Below the pieces are notes generated by a model. The model saw nothing but the letters and a program-made list of their open reading frames with translations. It made no database searches and was not told where the DNA came from. The position numbers and the translations under genes were made by a program. Below are positions 44,674-56,440 of a stretch of DNA of 64,000 nt, one piece after another. The DNA is from Panulirus ornatus. Lineage: Eukaryota; Arthropoda; Malacostraca; Decapoda; Palinuridae. Where the stretch lies: the NCBI RefSeq assembly GCF_036320965.1, contig NC_092225.1, forward strand, positions 78,557,113-78,621,112, written 5' to 3'. Positions within the stretch are counted from its first letter, which is position 1, and the number at the start of each line of letters is the position of its first letter.

Positions 44674-44675
<2 letters not shown>

Positions 44676-44707
<32 letters not shown>

Positions 44708-44899
44708 GGAGACTGTCTCCTCCTCCTGCACCACCAGCTGGCCACCACACACAACAGTAACCTCGCCACCTCCCTTAATACTCCCACCTACTTACAGCCG
44801 AGGCCTCAAAATGAATTCCTGCTGATTACCGCTAAAGCTTGCAAAACAAAGCTGATTTTTCCCGCCGGCCAATTATCGGCGACAGTTTTAAAGCTTCGC

Positions 44900-44963
<64 letters not shown>
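44676..44963. repeat. Two (GT)n microsatellites
   Basis: GT repeats at 44676-44706 and 44901-44963, separated by unassigned sequence. Confidence 0.95.
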
Positions 44964-44964
<1 letters not shown>

Positions 44965-45224
44965 CCTACTCGACTCGCCCCGACACGATACATGCAGAGT
45001 GGGACCTACGTAGCACTGGTGGGTACTGGATGAAAAGGGTGGGTGATATTGATTATGGGGGGGAAGGGTAATGCTTCCTCATGAGTGGAGGACACCTGGG
45101 GTAGCCACAACCCCCCATGACAGAAGAACGCCGTGGTATTACCTGACTCGTGAGAGTATAGCATTATTATTGTAAACATCCTCATGACAGGAGGTCACGG
45201 AAGCATTCACTCCCCCATGAGAGG

Positions 45225-45720
45225 ATAGCACAGTTATCACCATCCCCATGTGAAGATGGCACATTCTTATCACCATCCCTATGTGAAGATGGCACATTCT
45301 TATCCCTATCCCTGTGTGAAGATGGCACATTCTTATCCCTATCCCTGTGTGAAGATGGCACATTCTTATCACCATCCCTATGTGAAGATGGCACATTCTT
45401 ATCCCTATCCCTGTGTGAAGATGGCACTTTCTTATCACCATCCCTATGTGAAGATGGCACATTCTTATCCCTATCCCTGTGTGAAGATGGCACATTCTTA
45501 TCACCATCCCTATGTGAAGATGGCACATTCTTATCCCTATCCCTGTGTGAAGATGGCACATTCTTATCCCTATCCCTGTGTGAAGATAGCACATTCTTAT
45601 CCCTATCCCTGTGTGAAGATGGCACATTCTTATCCCTATCCCTGTGTGAAGATAGCACATTCTTATCCCTATCCCTGTGTGAAGATGGCACATTCTTATC
45701 ACCATCCCCATGTGAGGTCC
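45225..45720. repeat. 33-bp minisatellite, ~15 copies, two alternating subtypes
   Basis: Units of GTGAAGATGGCACATTCTTA plus a linker that is either TCACCATCCCTAT or TCCCTATCCCTGT. Alternation of the two and of GATGG/GATAG gives partial 66-bp higher-order structure. Diverged flanking units reach from about 45070 to 45790. Frames on both strands are open because 33 is a multiple of three. Confidence 0.95.
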
Positions 45721-45789
45721 ACACACTCGTACCACATTCCTCATGAAAGCTAACCACCTCCCCATGAGATAGTCCAAACCTTACCATGA

Positions 45790-46185
45790 ACAACCTCATA
45801 AATGAGGAACACCCCGAGATATGTGAGCTCCTCCCTCCTCCCTTCCTCCCCTTCCTTCCTTCCCTTCTCATCTTTCCTCACAAGCCTGACACTGATCTCC
45901 AGTCAGAGAAACAGATTCTAATTTATACCCCAAAACCTCTCCCTTTTCAAGAAACCTCACCGAGACGAGCCTCACCTTTTGAGCCCTGCGTTACCACGAT
46001 CCTCGAGCCATTGTCAACCGTGTTACCTTCTCTACCCTCAGTGCATGACGATCCTTGGATCTGTATCAGACGACAGATACATACATGTCCGTCTGGCGTG
46101 TCACAAGTGTTGTCGTAGACGGACTGTCTCAATTGGTCGGTCGGTGAGGCTGCTGGTGAGGGAGAGGAGGTTGATTTGCTGATAC
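45790..46185. other. No feature recognised
   Basis: Unique-looking sequence with a pyrimidine-rich start; no motif in any frame. Confidence 0.35.
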
Positions 46186-46225
46186 TTGATCGCCGTTTCC
46201 CCTCGAGGTAGCGCCAGGAAACAGA
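46186..46225 (-). mobile_element. Degenerate RTE 3'-end fragment
   Basis: CGAGGTAGCGCCAGGAAACAGAC matches the antisense of the RTE tail (GCGAGGTAGCGCAAGGAAAC) with a few changes; only the motif region survives. Confidence 0.45.
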
Positions 46226-46398
46226 CCTGGTGGTGTGTAAGTACAGGTTTTTTTCTTCTTCATATTTTAACACATGAGGAGTCTGTCGCTACATGTATGC
46301 TTAGTGTAGTAGGATGAGGTTGGAAGACGTTCCACGCTCCTCAAAGTCTCCTCCAGACCCGGCAGTGAGCACTACGCGCCGTTGGCCTATGCATCCAA

Positions 46399-46399
46399 G

Positions 46400-46448
<49 letters not shown>
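46399..46448. repeat. (TC)n microsatellite
   Basis: Perfect TC repeat of about 25 copies. Confidence 0.97.
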
Positions 46449-46449
<1 letters not shown>

Positions 46450-46598
46450 ATAAGTAGCAAATTGGAGGACATCAGGCACGTGCGCCCCAGCTTCCCCTCC
46501 CCCGGAGCGAGCAGTAGGTGGGTGAGGTGTTGGTCGTGAGGGACAACACATTATTATGATGGTTGTGTAACCTGGCCGTAAACCCTGGGCTGAAGACC

Positions 46599-47015
46599 TT
46601 AAGCACGACACAACGACCTGAGGCCCTTCAGCACGACGGTACGACCCTTGAGCACGACGGTACGATCCTTGATCACAACGGTACGACCCTTGAGCACGAC
46701 GGTACGACCCTTGAGCACGACGGTACGACCCTTGAGCACGACGGTACGACCCATGAGCACGACGGTACGACCCATGAGCACGACGGTACGACCCTTGAGC
46801 ACGACGGTACGCCCCATGAGCACGACGGTACGACCCTTGAGCACGACGGTACGATCCTTGATCACAACGGTACGACCCTTGAGCACGACGGTACGACCCT
46901 TGAGCACGACGGTACGCCCCATGAGCACGACGGTACGACCCTTGAGCACGACGGTACGACCCTTCAGCAGAGCAATACGGTCAGTCTTCACAGCGGTGCT
47001 ACTCCTCCTCCTTAA
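46599..47015. mobile_element. 21-bp-repeat element, locus 6
   Basis: TTAA at 46599-46602 is followed at once by GCACGACACAACGACCTGAG and then about 16 forward units of CGACCCTTGAGCACGACGG. Variants with GATCACAACGG recur as part of a duplicated block. TTAA recurs at 47012-47015. Just outside, at about 47058-47080, lies CCTTTGACCTGATTCAAAGG, a 7-bp inverted repeat like the central spacer of loci 1, 2 and 4. Confidence 0.7.
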
Positions 47016-47136
47016 TCACATGGTTATGTACGGCCCGCCCGTGGCGATAATGACCTGGCCTTTGACCTGATTCAAAGGTCCCATTATATATATATATTAT
47101 TATGGGAACACCGTCATGCCATGTGCTGTACCAGAA

Positions 47137-47140
<4 letters not shown>

Positions 47141-47227
<87 letters not shown>
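47141..47227. repeat. (TC)n passing into (CA)n
   Basis: TC repeat to about 47209, then about nine CA. Confidence 0.97.
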
Positions 47228-47833
47228 TACTGAAGGAGGGTTGTAAGGGTGTTGCATGGAACACCTTGTGTTGCCTGCAGTGTAGTAGTGTGGTTACTGA
47301 GGATGAAACCAGAGTGAGCGGAAGTATTGTATGTGTGGGGGGAAACTGTGGAAACATCTGTATCAAGTTCGATGGCTAAGGGTGGAATTTTCGTAACCGG
47401 GTTGAGTTCCGGGGGGGAAAATCTATTCTCCAGGGGCTTAATAACTCCGGCCAGAATCCAAACTGGAAATATGGATATTTCGGGAAATACGAATACAACT
47501 GGAAAGATGAACAAAGACATCTCATGCCAATATTCAGTTTCGTAGATGATGGAAAGCAAGTGTGTAAGGCTTCACAATTACCTGATTCAGGACTGTCAAG
47601 TTACGACCAAGGGTAAGTTTGCATAAGAACCTGACTTAGAGCCATCAAGTTACAACCACGGTTTTTAAGTCGGAGGTTAGTGTGAGGTTCTCCTGACGAC
47701 GGGCAGAGCGATGTCTGAGTGCCTGTCGTGGGACGAGGGCGACGCCATAAACCACAGCGGATCTGCCCTTCCTCCTGCAGCATTGTGAACTGACTTAAAA
47801 AGAGAGAGAGAAGCTTGTGGCAGGAGTAATTTG
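47228..47833. other. No feature recognised
   Basis: A 110-codon minus frame (47559-47227) has no recognisable family. Confidence 0.35.
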
Positions 47834-48245
47834 AGGTGTGTGTGTGTGTGTGTGTTAGGTGATACAGGGGTCTGGCGGGTTGCCATAAGGGGCTATCACC
47901 ACCAACCACTGCTACCACAACCGCCGCCACCACCCGCCAGTGTCATCCACCGGGTCCTGGTTGCTACGCTGTGTTTCTTTCCTCCTCCTCCTCCTCCTCC
48001 TCCTCCTTCTTCCCGTAATTCATGGTATCATTAATCCTTTCTCTCGTAAGTACATGTCGACACTTAGGTCCTTCTTATTACACTTTATATCTTTCCATTT
48101 TTTGTAGTGCCTTCTTTTATCTTCACTATACCTTCCCTTCTCTTCACTATACCTTCCCACCTGTTCACTCTGTTACCCGCTCCATTCGTATCTGTTACTT
48201 CTCTCCCTCCTCTCTCCATCTCTCCTCCCCGGCGGCTCGTCTCCC

Positions 48246-48326
<81 letters not shown>

Positions 48327-48540
48327 CAACGTGTTCGTCTCCCCCGTGGCCGTCCGTCCTCGTCACCATCCCCCGGGCAAGGAGGTTAATTAAGGCTATC
48401 CACATCCCCGTCATTACCATCACAGCCATTATCCCAGCTCACCTCACACGCACACCTCCCCCTCCCTCCCTCCCTCTCTCTCTCTCTCTCCCTGTCGCTC
48501 TCTCGCTCTCCCCGCTCCCCCCCCCCCCCCCCCTCACGGC
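47834..48540. repeat. Simple-sequence cluster: (GT)n, (TCC)n, (TC)n, C-run
   Basis: (GT)n 47834-47855, (TCC)n about 47980-48010, (TC)n 48250-48322, CCTCC/TC-rich 48455-48490 and a C-run near 48517-48532, in a pyrimidine-rich setting. Confidence 0.9.
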
Positions 48541-49127
48541 GAGCACAGGGTCCTCGGGTACCAATCAATAAATCAATCAGCGATTCCGCGCCGGGAGACT
48601 TAATTGTCGGATGGCTGAGGGGGTTAGTTGGGCGTGAGAGTTGTGGATATGAAATCTGCCGAGTTGTTCAGTAGCGGGCGGAGGAGGAGGAGGAGGAGGA
48701 GAACCCCTACCTACCTCCATCCTCCTCGGCCCCACACACACACACACACACACACAGCTTAGCTGGCCTCTGGTAGAATGAACGAATGCCTCGTCTGTAT
48801 GTGAGGGCGGAGAAAACACGACGGCATTCGACGGGGGGAGTTCACTCCCGGATCGTGTCTTCGGCCCAGTGAAGTGCACAGTTAACCCAGCCTCGATGGT
48901 GGGAGAGGAGGTTCCCTAACCTCTCTATCCACGGTATTTAACGAACGTAAATAACGAATGTGTGTGTGGAGGGCCGGATGATAGTGTGGTGTTGCTCTAG
49001 AGGTCGGAGGCGGTGTTGACAAGGACGTGTGGGTGCTGGGGGCAACCAAGAACCCGAATGTTGAGAAGGTGACGCAAGAGTACGTCAATATTGGACGCCA
49101 TTATTGGTGACTATCGTGTAGTTAGAT
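48541..49127. other. No gene; short (GGA)n and (CA)n
   Basis: (GGA)n at 48679-48700 and (CA)n at 48734-48757; the rest is unassigned. Confidence 0.45.
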
Positions 49128-49628
49128 GGTATGGCAGGTACAGTACCTGGAGCAGTGATGGGGTAGGTACAGTACCTGGAGCAGTGATGGGGTAGGTACA
49201 GTACCTGGAGCAGTGATGGGGCAGGTACAGTACCTGGAGCAGTGATGGGGTAGGTACAGTACCTGGAGCAGTGATGGGGCATGTACAGTACCTGGAGCAG
49301 TGATGGGGTAGGTACAGTACCTGGAGCAGTGATGGGGCAGGTACAGTACCTGGAGCAGTGATGGGGCAGGTACAGTACCTGGAGCAGTGATGGGGCAGGT
49401 ACAGTACCTGGAGCAATGATGGGGCAGGTACAGTACCTGGAGCAGTGATGGGGTAGGTACAGTACCTGGAGCAGTGATGGGGCAGGTACAGTACCTGGAG
49501 CAGTGATGGGGCAGGTACAGTACCTGGAGCAGTGATGGGGCAGGTACAGTACCTGGAGCAGTGATGGGGCAGGTACAGTACCTGGAGCAGTGATGGGGCA
49601 GGTACAGTACCTGGAGCAGTGATGGGGA
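49128..49628. repeat. 29-bp minisatellite, ~17 copies, each with a palindrome
   Basis: AGGTACAGTACCTGGAGCAG plus TGATGGGGC or T at 29-bp steps. GGTACAGTACC in every unit is a perfect inverted repeat around one base. CAGG/TAGG variants are interspersed. Confidence 0.95.
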
Positions 49629-49716
49629 AGTGTTTATGTTCATCGTCAGGAATGCATTTGATTGAACCCACACGTCATCATCTGTTACTCACAACCTTCC
49701 CATATACTTCAGTATT

Positions 49717-49718
<2 letters not shown>

Positions 49719-49796
<78 letters not shown>
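49719..49796. repeat. (TC)n microsatellite
   Basis: Perfect TC repeat of about 38 copies. Confidence 0.97.
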
Positions 49797-49797
<1 letters not shown>

Positions 49798-49799
49798 CC

Positions 49800-50655
49800 C
49801 TCCCTCCCTCCCTTAATCAGCGCGGTAATCAGAGGTGAGAGTAATGATGATAATTGGGAGGGCTGGCCAACAGCTGATCATTAGTGACCTCGGCTGATCC
49901 GTCTTTTGTCACTCCTAACAAGGCAACTGTCGATGGCTGGGATACAGAGAAATAATTGTTGAAGGTTAGCCCCGCCTGCGCTTTGATCCTGGGGAACCAT
50001 TTTTGTTGGCGCCTTCCTCTTGCCCAGCTGGGGAGCTAGTTCGATGGTTCTTTTTTTTTTTTTTTGTTTAGGCTTTTATTTCACGTGATATTTTCTTTTT
50101 AATGTTTTTTCAGATAATGTGACTTTTTTCTGAATTTTTTGTATGCTTTTTAAGAAGGTTGACCTATTGTTTCTGCAAATCTATACTTGGGGTTAAAAGG
50201 CAGTGCACCCACGTAGACGGATCAGAATACATGTGATGGCATGGTTTAGTATTATACATCTGTATTGTCTTAGCTCGGCGAGGTATGTCTTATGATCGAT
50301 CCTCGGCTTGAGAAATGGACCAGATGAGCTTGTGGTGTGTCTTGAGCTATTTAAGGTCCATGCGTCGACGCATACCCGAGGTTTCGTGACGCCTAATTAC
50401 GCATCCATGCGCATCATTACGCCCTGAACGTCAGTGGAATGTTGTCTGGTCTGGAGCTGATGCGCTGATTCCTTGTCTCAACCCTCCTTGTCGTTGGGGT
50501 TCAAGATGGAGCTGAATCGTCCAGTCATACGTACACATTTATGGGCACACCGACCTTCGGTGAGTGATCGTACTGGAGTGGGGCCAAGACAGACGTATCA
50601 TCTGGTGTCCATATGTACAGTCGAGGACACATATCGTGATAAGGGCCTGGTGCAA
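49800..50655. other. No feature recognised
   Basis: T-rich part at 50050-50150; nothing assignable. Confidence 0.4.
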
Positions 50656-50825
50656 GCTATGGCGAACCCTCTGTCTCTGCCCGTCGAGACAGAGAGCCTG
50701 TTGGAAACTAGAGCGAGCCCCCTGTCTCTGCCCGTTGAGACAGAGGCCTTGGTAGAGGTTGTAGCGAGCTCTCTGTCTCTGCCCGTCGAGACAGAGGGCC
50801 TGGTGGAGGATGTACACCTTCCACT
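50656..50825. repeat. 54-bp tandem repeat, ~3 copies, each with a 9-bp-stem hairpin
   Basis: CTCTGTCTC, an 8-nt loop, then GAGACAGAG at 50669-50694; related stems occur at 54-bp steps (about 50724-50749 and 50778-50803). The 18-residue repeat PLSLPVETE in the plus frame 50473-50907 is a consequence. A related short stem is at about 56520-56543. Confidence 0.85.
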
Positions 50826-50987
50826 AGTCACGTTCCGGGCCTGTGGTCTACGACTGTACATCTTGGATCAGATTGGCTGGTGTTACAGTAGTGCTTGTGT
50901 TTGGTAAGACGCCGCGAAGGAGGCTTTGGTAGGGTTCTGACATCTCTCAGAGCTTGGGTGATGTGCCACCCTTTGTCCACTTAATAA

Positions 50988-51056
50988 TGATGATAATAAT
51001 AATAATAATAATAATAATGATAATAATAATGATAGTAATAATAATAATAATCATGA
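50988..51056. repeat. (AAT)n microsatellite
   Basis: Impure TAATAATGATAA-type repeat. Confidence 0.9.
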
Positions 51057-51335
51057 TAATATATACAGAAAGTGAGGCTATAACAAGGGGAGGACTCTCA
51101 TGCAATAAGACATACAATATTGGCTAGTTGTATCGTTCACTGTGGCTGGGCCCGGGGCTGTTCTTGTAGCCGTCTACACGGGCTCGGATGATCTCGAAGC
51201 ACTTGCGGTGTCGAACTGCAACTAGAGGTCGAGAGATCTCTGATAAGAGGTGAGGGTGGCGAGAATGGTGGCAGTAGCTTCTCCCCGAGCTGCCGGATGT
51301 GGTTCAGGTGATGATGGTTGGAGGGACCTGGGAGG

Positions 51336-51340
<5 letters not shown>

Positions 51341-51379
<39 letters not shown>
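51341..51379. repeat. (GT)n microsatellite
   Basis: Perfect GT repeat of about 19 copies. Confidence 0.97.
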
Positions 51380-51381
<2 letters not shown>

Positions 51382-51384
51382 CGC

Positions 51385-52070
51385 CTCATTATAGGTGGTG
51401 TAAAACGAACCGAGGAAGGAAGATCTTGCCCCCTTTTCTTACAGCTATTTCCAGTGGTTCCTTTTGCGTGGTGGACAGGGAGGAAGGCCAGGTGAGGGAG
51501 GCGTGGATAAGCTTGGGAGGAATGAAGGCTGTGTAGATGTTCTTGGGTTCAGGGGCAGAGTCCACGTATCGTGTGTCGTCGAAGAATATAGAAATGCTGG
51601 CTGGAGACTTTGATGATGACGGTGCTGAGGTGTTCCATCTGACTTAGTTTATGATCCAGAGTGACACCGAGAAGCTTGGTAGACGAAGCACTGTAGAGGA
51701 AGCTTGGGTGTAGCGAGACAGTGAAGTGTGGGTGGTGGTAAGAACCGAATTTCGTCTGCATAACAGCGGTTATGATTTGGTCGATGGTGATATGGTTGTT
51801 GGTGGTCCAGCTCCGGAGGTTGTTAAGGTGTGTTCTGGAGGGCTGTGTTGTGAAGGAGGTGTTGTCATGGCTAATACCACGAGTAGAGTCAGATGGCATC
51901 TATTATGGACTCGCTCAATGAGGGTGAGGAAGCATCATAAGGATCCCGTCTTTTTGCCCTGCGGGACTGGATGGAAGGAAGGTGGGTTTGGTTCCCTCGG
52001 TAACATACATAGAGCCTGATAGCGCCCCTTTGAGGAAGTTTGCAAGCCATGGAATAAGGCTTCTCCGCTA
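51385..52070 (-). pseudogene. Jockey/L2-like LINE fragment
   Basis: On minus, after a degenerate block-B-like PQGKKTGSL (near 51945-51965), the frame 51899-51549 shows HLNNLRSWTTNNHITIDQ, KFGSYHHPHFTVSLHPS and SSTKLLGVTLDHKL. A frameshifted continuation reads NIYTAFIPPKLIHASLTWPS and SSFLGSFYTTYNEA. These correspond to the KLLGVTLDD, LMYASPAWSSSL and RIILGPSY..Y.EA blocks also present at 25083-25745 on plus. The catalytic YVDD block is not intact. Confidence 0.75.
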
Positions 52071-52994
52071 TCCATTGTTGATGGCCTACTTCCTGACGTC
52101 GCCGACATGGTGTGCGTGCGAGGCTTGCATTAACCATGGTCATATCGGAGGAAAGATAACATGGTAAGTATCAGGGGAAAAAAAATTGACCAGAATTAGT
52201 TCACTTGAGCGCCTTGGGTGCTGGGAAACCAGACTTTTGAGAATGGAAAAGTTGTAGAAAAAGGGACGAGTCAAAGTGTCATAACGGTCCATCCTCGTGC
52301 GGTTCGTCTTCACACATAAGCTGTGGGAACCAGCAGCCAGACGCGTGCCACGAGTCCAGTTCATGGACACAAGGACACATCCAGTCACCTCAGGAGCACT
52401 GCGGCCGGAACGATACCGGTATGATAAGAGAAAGGGAAGCAGCGTCGTGGCAGACGGAGAGGAGTGGTTGAGGAGAGGTGACAGTGGGAGAGTTACTACG
52501 ACAGGAAGCTTGGTAATTGTACTCTAGAAGAAGGCCACCTCAGGTAGGCGAACGGGAGTGATCGTGGCCACTTCTGAACCTCCTCATGGTTCGGTGTAAA
52601 CAACTTTAGTATATGCATTTGGAACGTAGTCATATTTTTTTTTTTTTTTTTTGAGAGTGCTTGTTGGGTGACGTTTGGCATATTTTTAGGGTAATTCCTC
52701 ATAACTTGATGACCTTCTCTGCCTCATTTCGCCAGCTTTGGCGCTGTCAGCGGCTGATTTATTATGTTGGCCAGTGTTCATCGTGTGAGCGGCGGCGTAG
52801 AAGGATGACAGAGGTCACAGAGGGGCCTTTGTCTGGCCCCCAGCGGGTCTGTGGTTATAACTGGAGACGTGACACAGTTGCTTCATTAAGTAAGCTTACG
52901 GTATTTTCATACAGTTATTGATTTGTTTACTTTATATCACTAACGATGAAGGTCCACTTAAGAATCGGGGTCACGGAGGCCAGGCCTTCATTAC
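52071..52994. other. No feature recognised
   Basis: Contains a T-run at 52630-52651; no coding motif. Confidence 0.4.
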
Positions 52995-53100
52995 CAAGGG
53001 TCGTTCGTGCCTTGGTGCTCGGGTGGGGTCGTACCGTCGTGCTCGGGGGGAGGGAGGGTGAGGGGTCGTGCTCAAAGGGTCGTGTCGTCGTGCTTGAGGA
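52995..53100. mobile_element. 21-bp-repeat element, locus 7 (decayed, inverted units)
   Basis: Four or five degenerate inverted units (GGGTCGTACCGTCGTGCTCG, GGGTCGTGTCGTCGTGCTTG). TTAA lies at about 52958, but no clean boundary is visible. Confidence 0.55.
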
Positions 53101-53109
53101 GCAGGAATC

Positions 53110-54323
53110 CCGTGGGTTGCTGTGATGACCCCGGAGGAAAGTTAATCTTGGCGAGTTCCGTCTCGTGCCACACCACAAGGAACTCGGGGAATCTCTTAAT
53201 TACTGAGTGAACATTAGTCATGCAGAGTACGGTGTGGGAGTTACACTTTATGGCCCAGATAATTTGATGTTGATTAAAGCTGGATTTCTGTCGTCGCCTC
53301 CGCCAGTGTCGAGCAGAGAGAGGGGCACCTTGCTGTGTTTTGGTCCGTCATCTTGTTTGCGTCTTGACTTTGTGGTGGCTACTTACCCAAGTTGGTTCCT
53401 TGTGCTCAATTTTTTTTTGGGTTCATGTTTGTCCTCTGTATGTTCTTGTTGTCTTGTTGTCTGTGTTCATGTCTATCTATTTGTTCTTATGTTCTGTGTC
53501 CATGTCCTCGCTTTGTTTATTCTTGTTCATGTCCATTTTCCGGTTGTTTCACTGTTCATACAGTCACGTCCGTTCCTGTTTGTTCCTCTGTTCATGTGCT
53601 GATGTCCGTCACGCTGTTTCTTCCTCCGTTCGTGTGCTCTGTCCGTGTCTGTAAAACTCATAAGCCTTCCTCAGTCTAGTAAGTATATCATTATCTTGAA
53701 TAGGAACGCTGTTGCTATCCTCCAGTAACATAAGAGGAAAACTTATTGACGAACGTATATGGACGTTCCATAATGAGGTATATTTCATAAGAACATTTAT
53801 CATCATTATCAGTAGCTTTCCGGCGAGTGAAGCGGTTACAACGAAAACCGACTTTAGCTCAAAATAACTTGGGTTTGGCTTTAGGTTAGCCTGGGTTGCC
53901 ATGGCTTGGGTCACCTACCAGCTGAGGCTGACGGGTCTTGTATAGATGCCGGAAACCACTTCATGTCGGTGGGAATACCACTCGCATATCTGGGTTGGCT
54001 GCCCTACCATCTTTTTTCGTACCCAAAGTGGAATCGGAAACCTTCATCCTTATTAACTCTCCTGCCGCCACCGCTCTTCAACCATCCCTTCTCCTGTCCG
54101 CCACCATGTTGCTTCCCCCACCCATTCTTCTACGGGTATTATTACCTCGTGCGCTGTTTGTATTCGTCACAACCCGCCCATGAACTGAACCTGTGGCGCG
54201 CCTCGAAGAACTTCTTGCTCCAAAGGAGTCCACGTATCCTTACTGTTTGGCGTAGCGCAGCCTTGGGCTGCTCGAACCTTGGGGAGAGATCCTAGAAACT
54301 CCAGGAGTGTTTATTAGAAATTG

Positions 54324-54325
<2 letters not shown>
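53110..54325. other. No gene recognised; decayed TGTTCATGTCC field
   Basis: 53400-53660 contains many diverged TTGTTCATGTCC-like units. 53680-54300 is unique-looking, and a 101-codon minus frame (53914-53609) has no recognisable family. Confidence 0.35.
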
Positions 54326-54391
<66 letters not shown>

Positions 54392-54403
54392 TAGGAATTA
54401 TAT

Positions 54404-54478
<75 letters not shown>

Positions 54479-54499
54479 AACTAAGTCCAGTTACCTTAC

Positions 54500-54559
<60 letters not shown>
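54326..54559. repeat. Compound (CA)n-(GA)n-(CA)n microsatellite
   Basis: CA at 54326-54390, GA at 54409-54477 and CA at about 54503-54559 with ~20-bp separators. Confidence 0.97.
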
Positions 54560-54561
<2 letters not shown>

Positions 54562-54729
54562 AGGCTGACTTTATCCCTGACGAGCTGCGTTCCATTGATG
54601 TCAAAAGTATGTATTTTTTTTTTTTCTTTGGGAGAAAACGTGGATCATTTGGAACAGCTGACACAACTCATGTTTCCGCAGTGTTCCTGAACGGGTGGTT
54701 ACGCCCTTGTGAGTGGCAGGGCACTAGCT

Positions 54730-55520
54730 AACCCCCTTCGTATAGTACGATTCCCATATTGGCCCTTGAAGATGACGGGGCCTTCATTGATTGCCCCTTG
54801 TAAGCAGTAAGGATCTCATTACCCCTTGGTTAACTGGTGGAGCCCTTTGTTGATTTCTGTGGTTGTTAAGGGGGCCTTCGGTGCCCCTTTGTGGTTGGTG
54901 AAGAATTTTCTGACTCATCTAAGTGATGGAATCCTCTCTGCCTCATGCATGAGGTGGAATCCTCTCTGCCTCATGCAGGAGGTGGAATCCTCTCTGCCTC
55001 ATGCAGGAGGTGGAATCCTCTCTGCCTCATGCAGGAGGTGGAATCCTCTTCTACCTCTTCGTAAATGACAGGAGAATCGAGCCCCCATTCTGAGGGCTTC
55101 TTGCTGCTCTGTATCCGCCATGGCGCCCACACTCCTCCTCATAAATGATGAGGTGCTCATTCCCTCCTGTAAATGACGGGGATTCGACACGCCTTTCTTG
55201 TGTGGTAGGGTTGTTCAGTCACCCCAGTAGTTAATGAGATCTTGAATGCCTTTTGTAGGTAGTTGGCGCTTGTTGCCCACCGTAATTATGAGGGTACTCG
55301 CTGCCACCTGCAAGTGGTGGGGTGGTCACTCTGTAAGTGGTGAGTTCCCTGCCTGCCCTTTTGTAAATCGTGGAGAAAAATTCATTGACGTTTTGTAAAT
55401 GATGGAGCTTTAGATATACCCCTCCCCTCATTTTTTTTCAAAGTGAAAAAGAAAAATGTCATTGTTTGTAAGTGGTGGTGGTGGTTTGGGGGGGGGGGGG
55501 GTGGTTCACTGCCCTTTATA
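54730..55520. repeat. Decayed tandem field with a fresh 28-bp core
   Basis: Diverged TTTGTAAGTGGTGGGG and related units spread over the interval. A homogeneous core at about 54926-55050 has five units of GGTGGAATCCTCTCTGCCTC plus ATGCAGGA at exact 28-bp steps. Confidence 0.75.
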
Positions 55521-55655
55521 AGTCGTAAAGCGTTTTGATCCCTTCTCTTCCCCCACTTCCCCTCTCTCCCCCACTTTCCACCTGCTGACGGGACCCCGTC
55601 TGGTCACACACGTCCTGCCAGCCTGTCATTTTTCCTGAGCGCGAGACGAGGGATT
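55521..55655. other. No feature recognised
   Basis: Short unique lead-in to the next array. Confidence 0.4.
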
Positions 55656-56440
55656 ACCGCGCGAGATCGTCCGTCCTCGTGTAGGTCATGCGAGATCGTC
55701 CTCGTGTAGGTCATGCGAGATCGTCCTCGCGTAGGTCATGCGAGATCGTCCTCGTGTAGGTCATGCGAGATCGTCCTCGTGTAGGTCATGCGAGATCGTC
55801 CTCGTGTAGGTCATGCGAGATCGTCCTCGCGTAGGTCATGCGAGATCGTCCTCGCGTAGGTCATGCGAGATCGTCCTCGTGTAGGTCATGCGAGATCGTT
55901 CTCGTGTAGGTCATGCGAGATCGTCCTCGTGTAGGTTATGCGAGATCGTCCTCGTGTAGGTCATGCGAGATCGTCCTCGTGTAGGTCATGCGAGATCGTC
56001 CTCGTGTAGGTCATGCGAGATCGTCCTCGTGTAGGTCATGCGAGATCGTCTCGTGTAGGTCATGCGAGATCGTCCTCGTGTAGGTCATGCGAGATCGTCC
56101 TCGCGTAGGTCCATGCGAGATCGTCCTCGTCGTAGGTCATGCGAGATCGTTCTCGTGTAGGTCATGCGAGATCGTCCTCGTGTAGGTTATGCGAGATCGT
56201 CCTCGTGTAGGTCATGCGAGATCGTCCTCGTGTAGGTCATGCGAGATCGTTCTCGTGTAGGTCATGCGAGATCGTCCTCGTGTAGGTCATGCGAGATCGT
56301 CCTCGCGTAGGTCATGCGAGATCGTCCTCGCGTAGGTCATGCGAGATCGTTCTCGTGTAGGTCATGCGAGATCGTCCTCGTGTAGGTCATGCGAGATCGT
56401 CCTCGTGTAGGTCATGCGAGATCGTCCTCGTGTAGGTCAT
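55656..56440. repeat. 25-bp CpG-rich minisatellite, ~31 copies
   Basis: Units of TCATGCGAGATCGTCCTCGT plus GTAGG at 25-bp steps. Variants (GCGTAGG, GTTCTCG, GGTTATG) recur in the same order in two places (about 55899 and 56151), indicating block duplication. Rare single-base indels are near 56050 and 56112-56130. Each unit has 3-4 CpG. Confidence 0.95.

Noticed and set aside
45139..45871. Frames of 167-229 codons in the 33-bp array
   Set aside because: Repeat-driven open frames on both strands; no flanking coding signal.
49111..49673. Minus frames of 183-186 codons with PSLLQVLYLPHHCSRYC repeats
   Set aside because: A product of the 29-bp array: three units make 87 bp, so all three frames cycle without stops.
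50473..50907. 144-codon plus frame with PLSLPVETE repeats
   Set aside because: The repeat is explained by the 54-bp hairpin units and there is no recognisable domain.
55656..56440. CRISPR-like look of regularly spaced short repeats
   Set aside because: Units are contiguous with no unique spacers and the window is eukaryotic; this is a minisatellite. The same applies to the 43-bp array at 30.2 kb.
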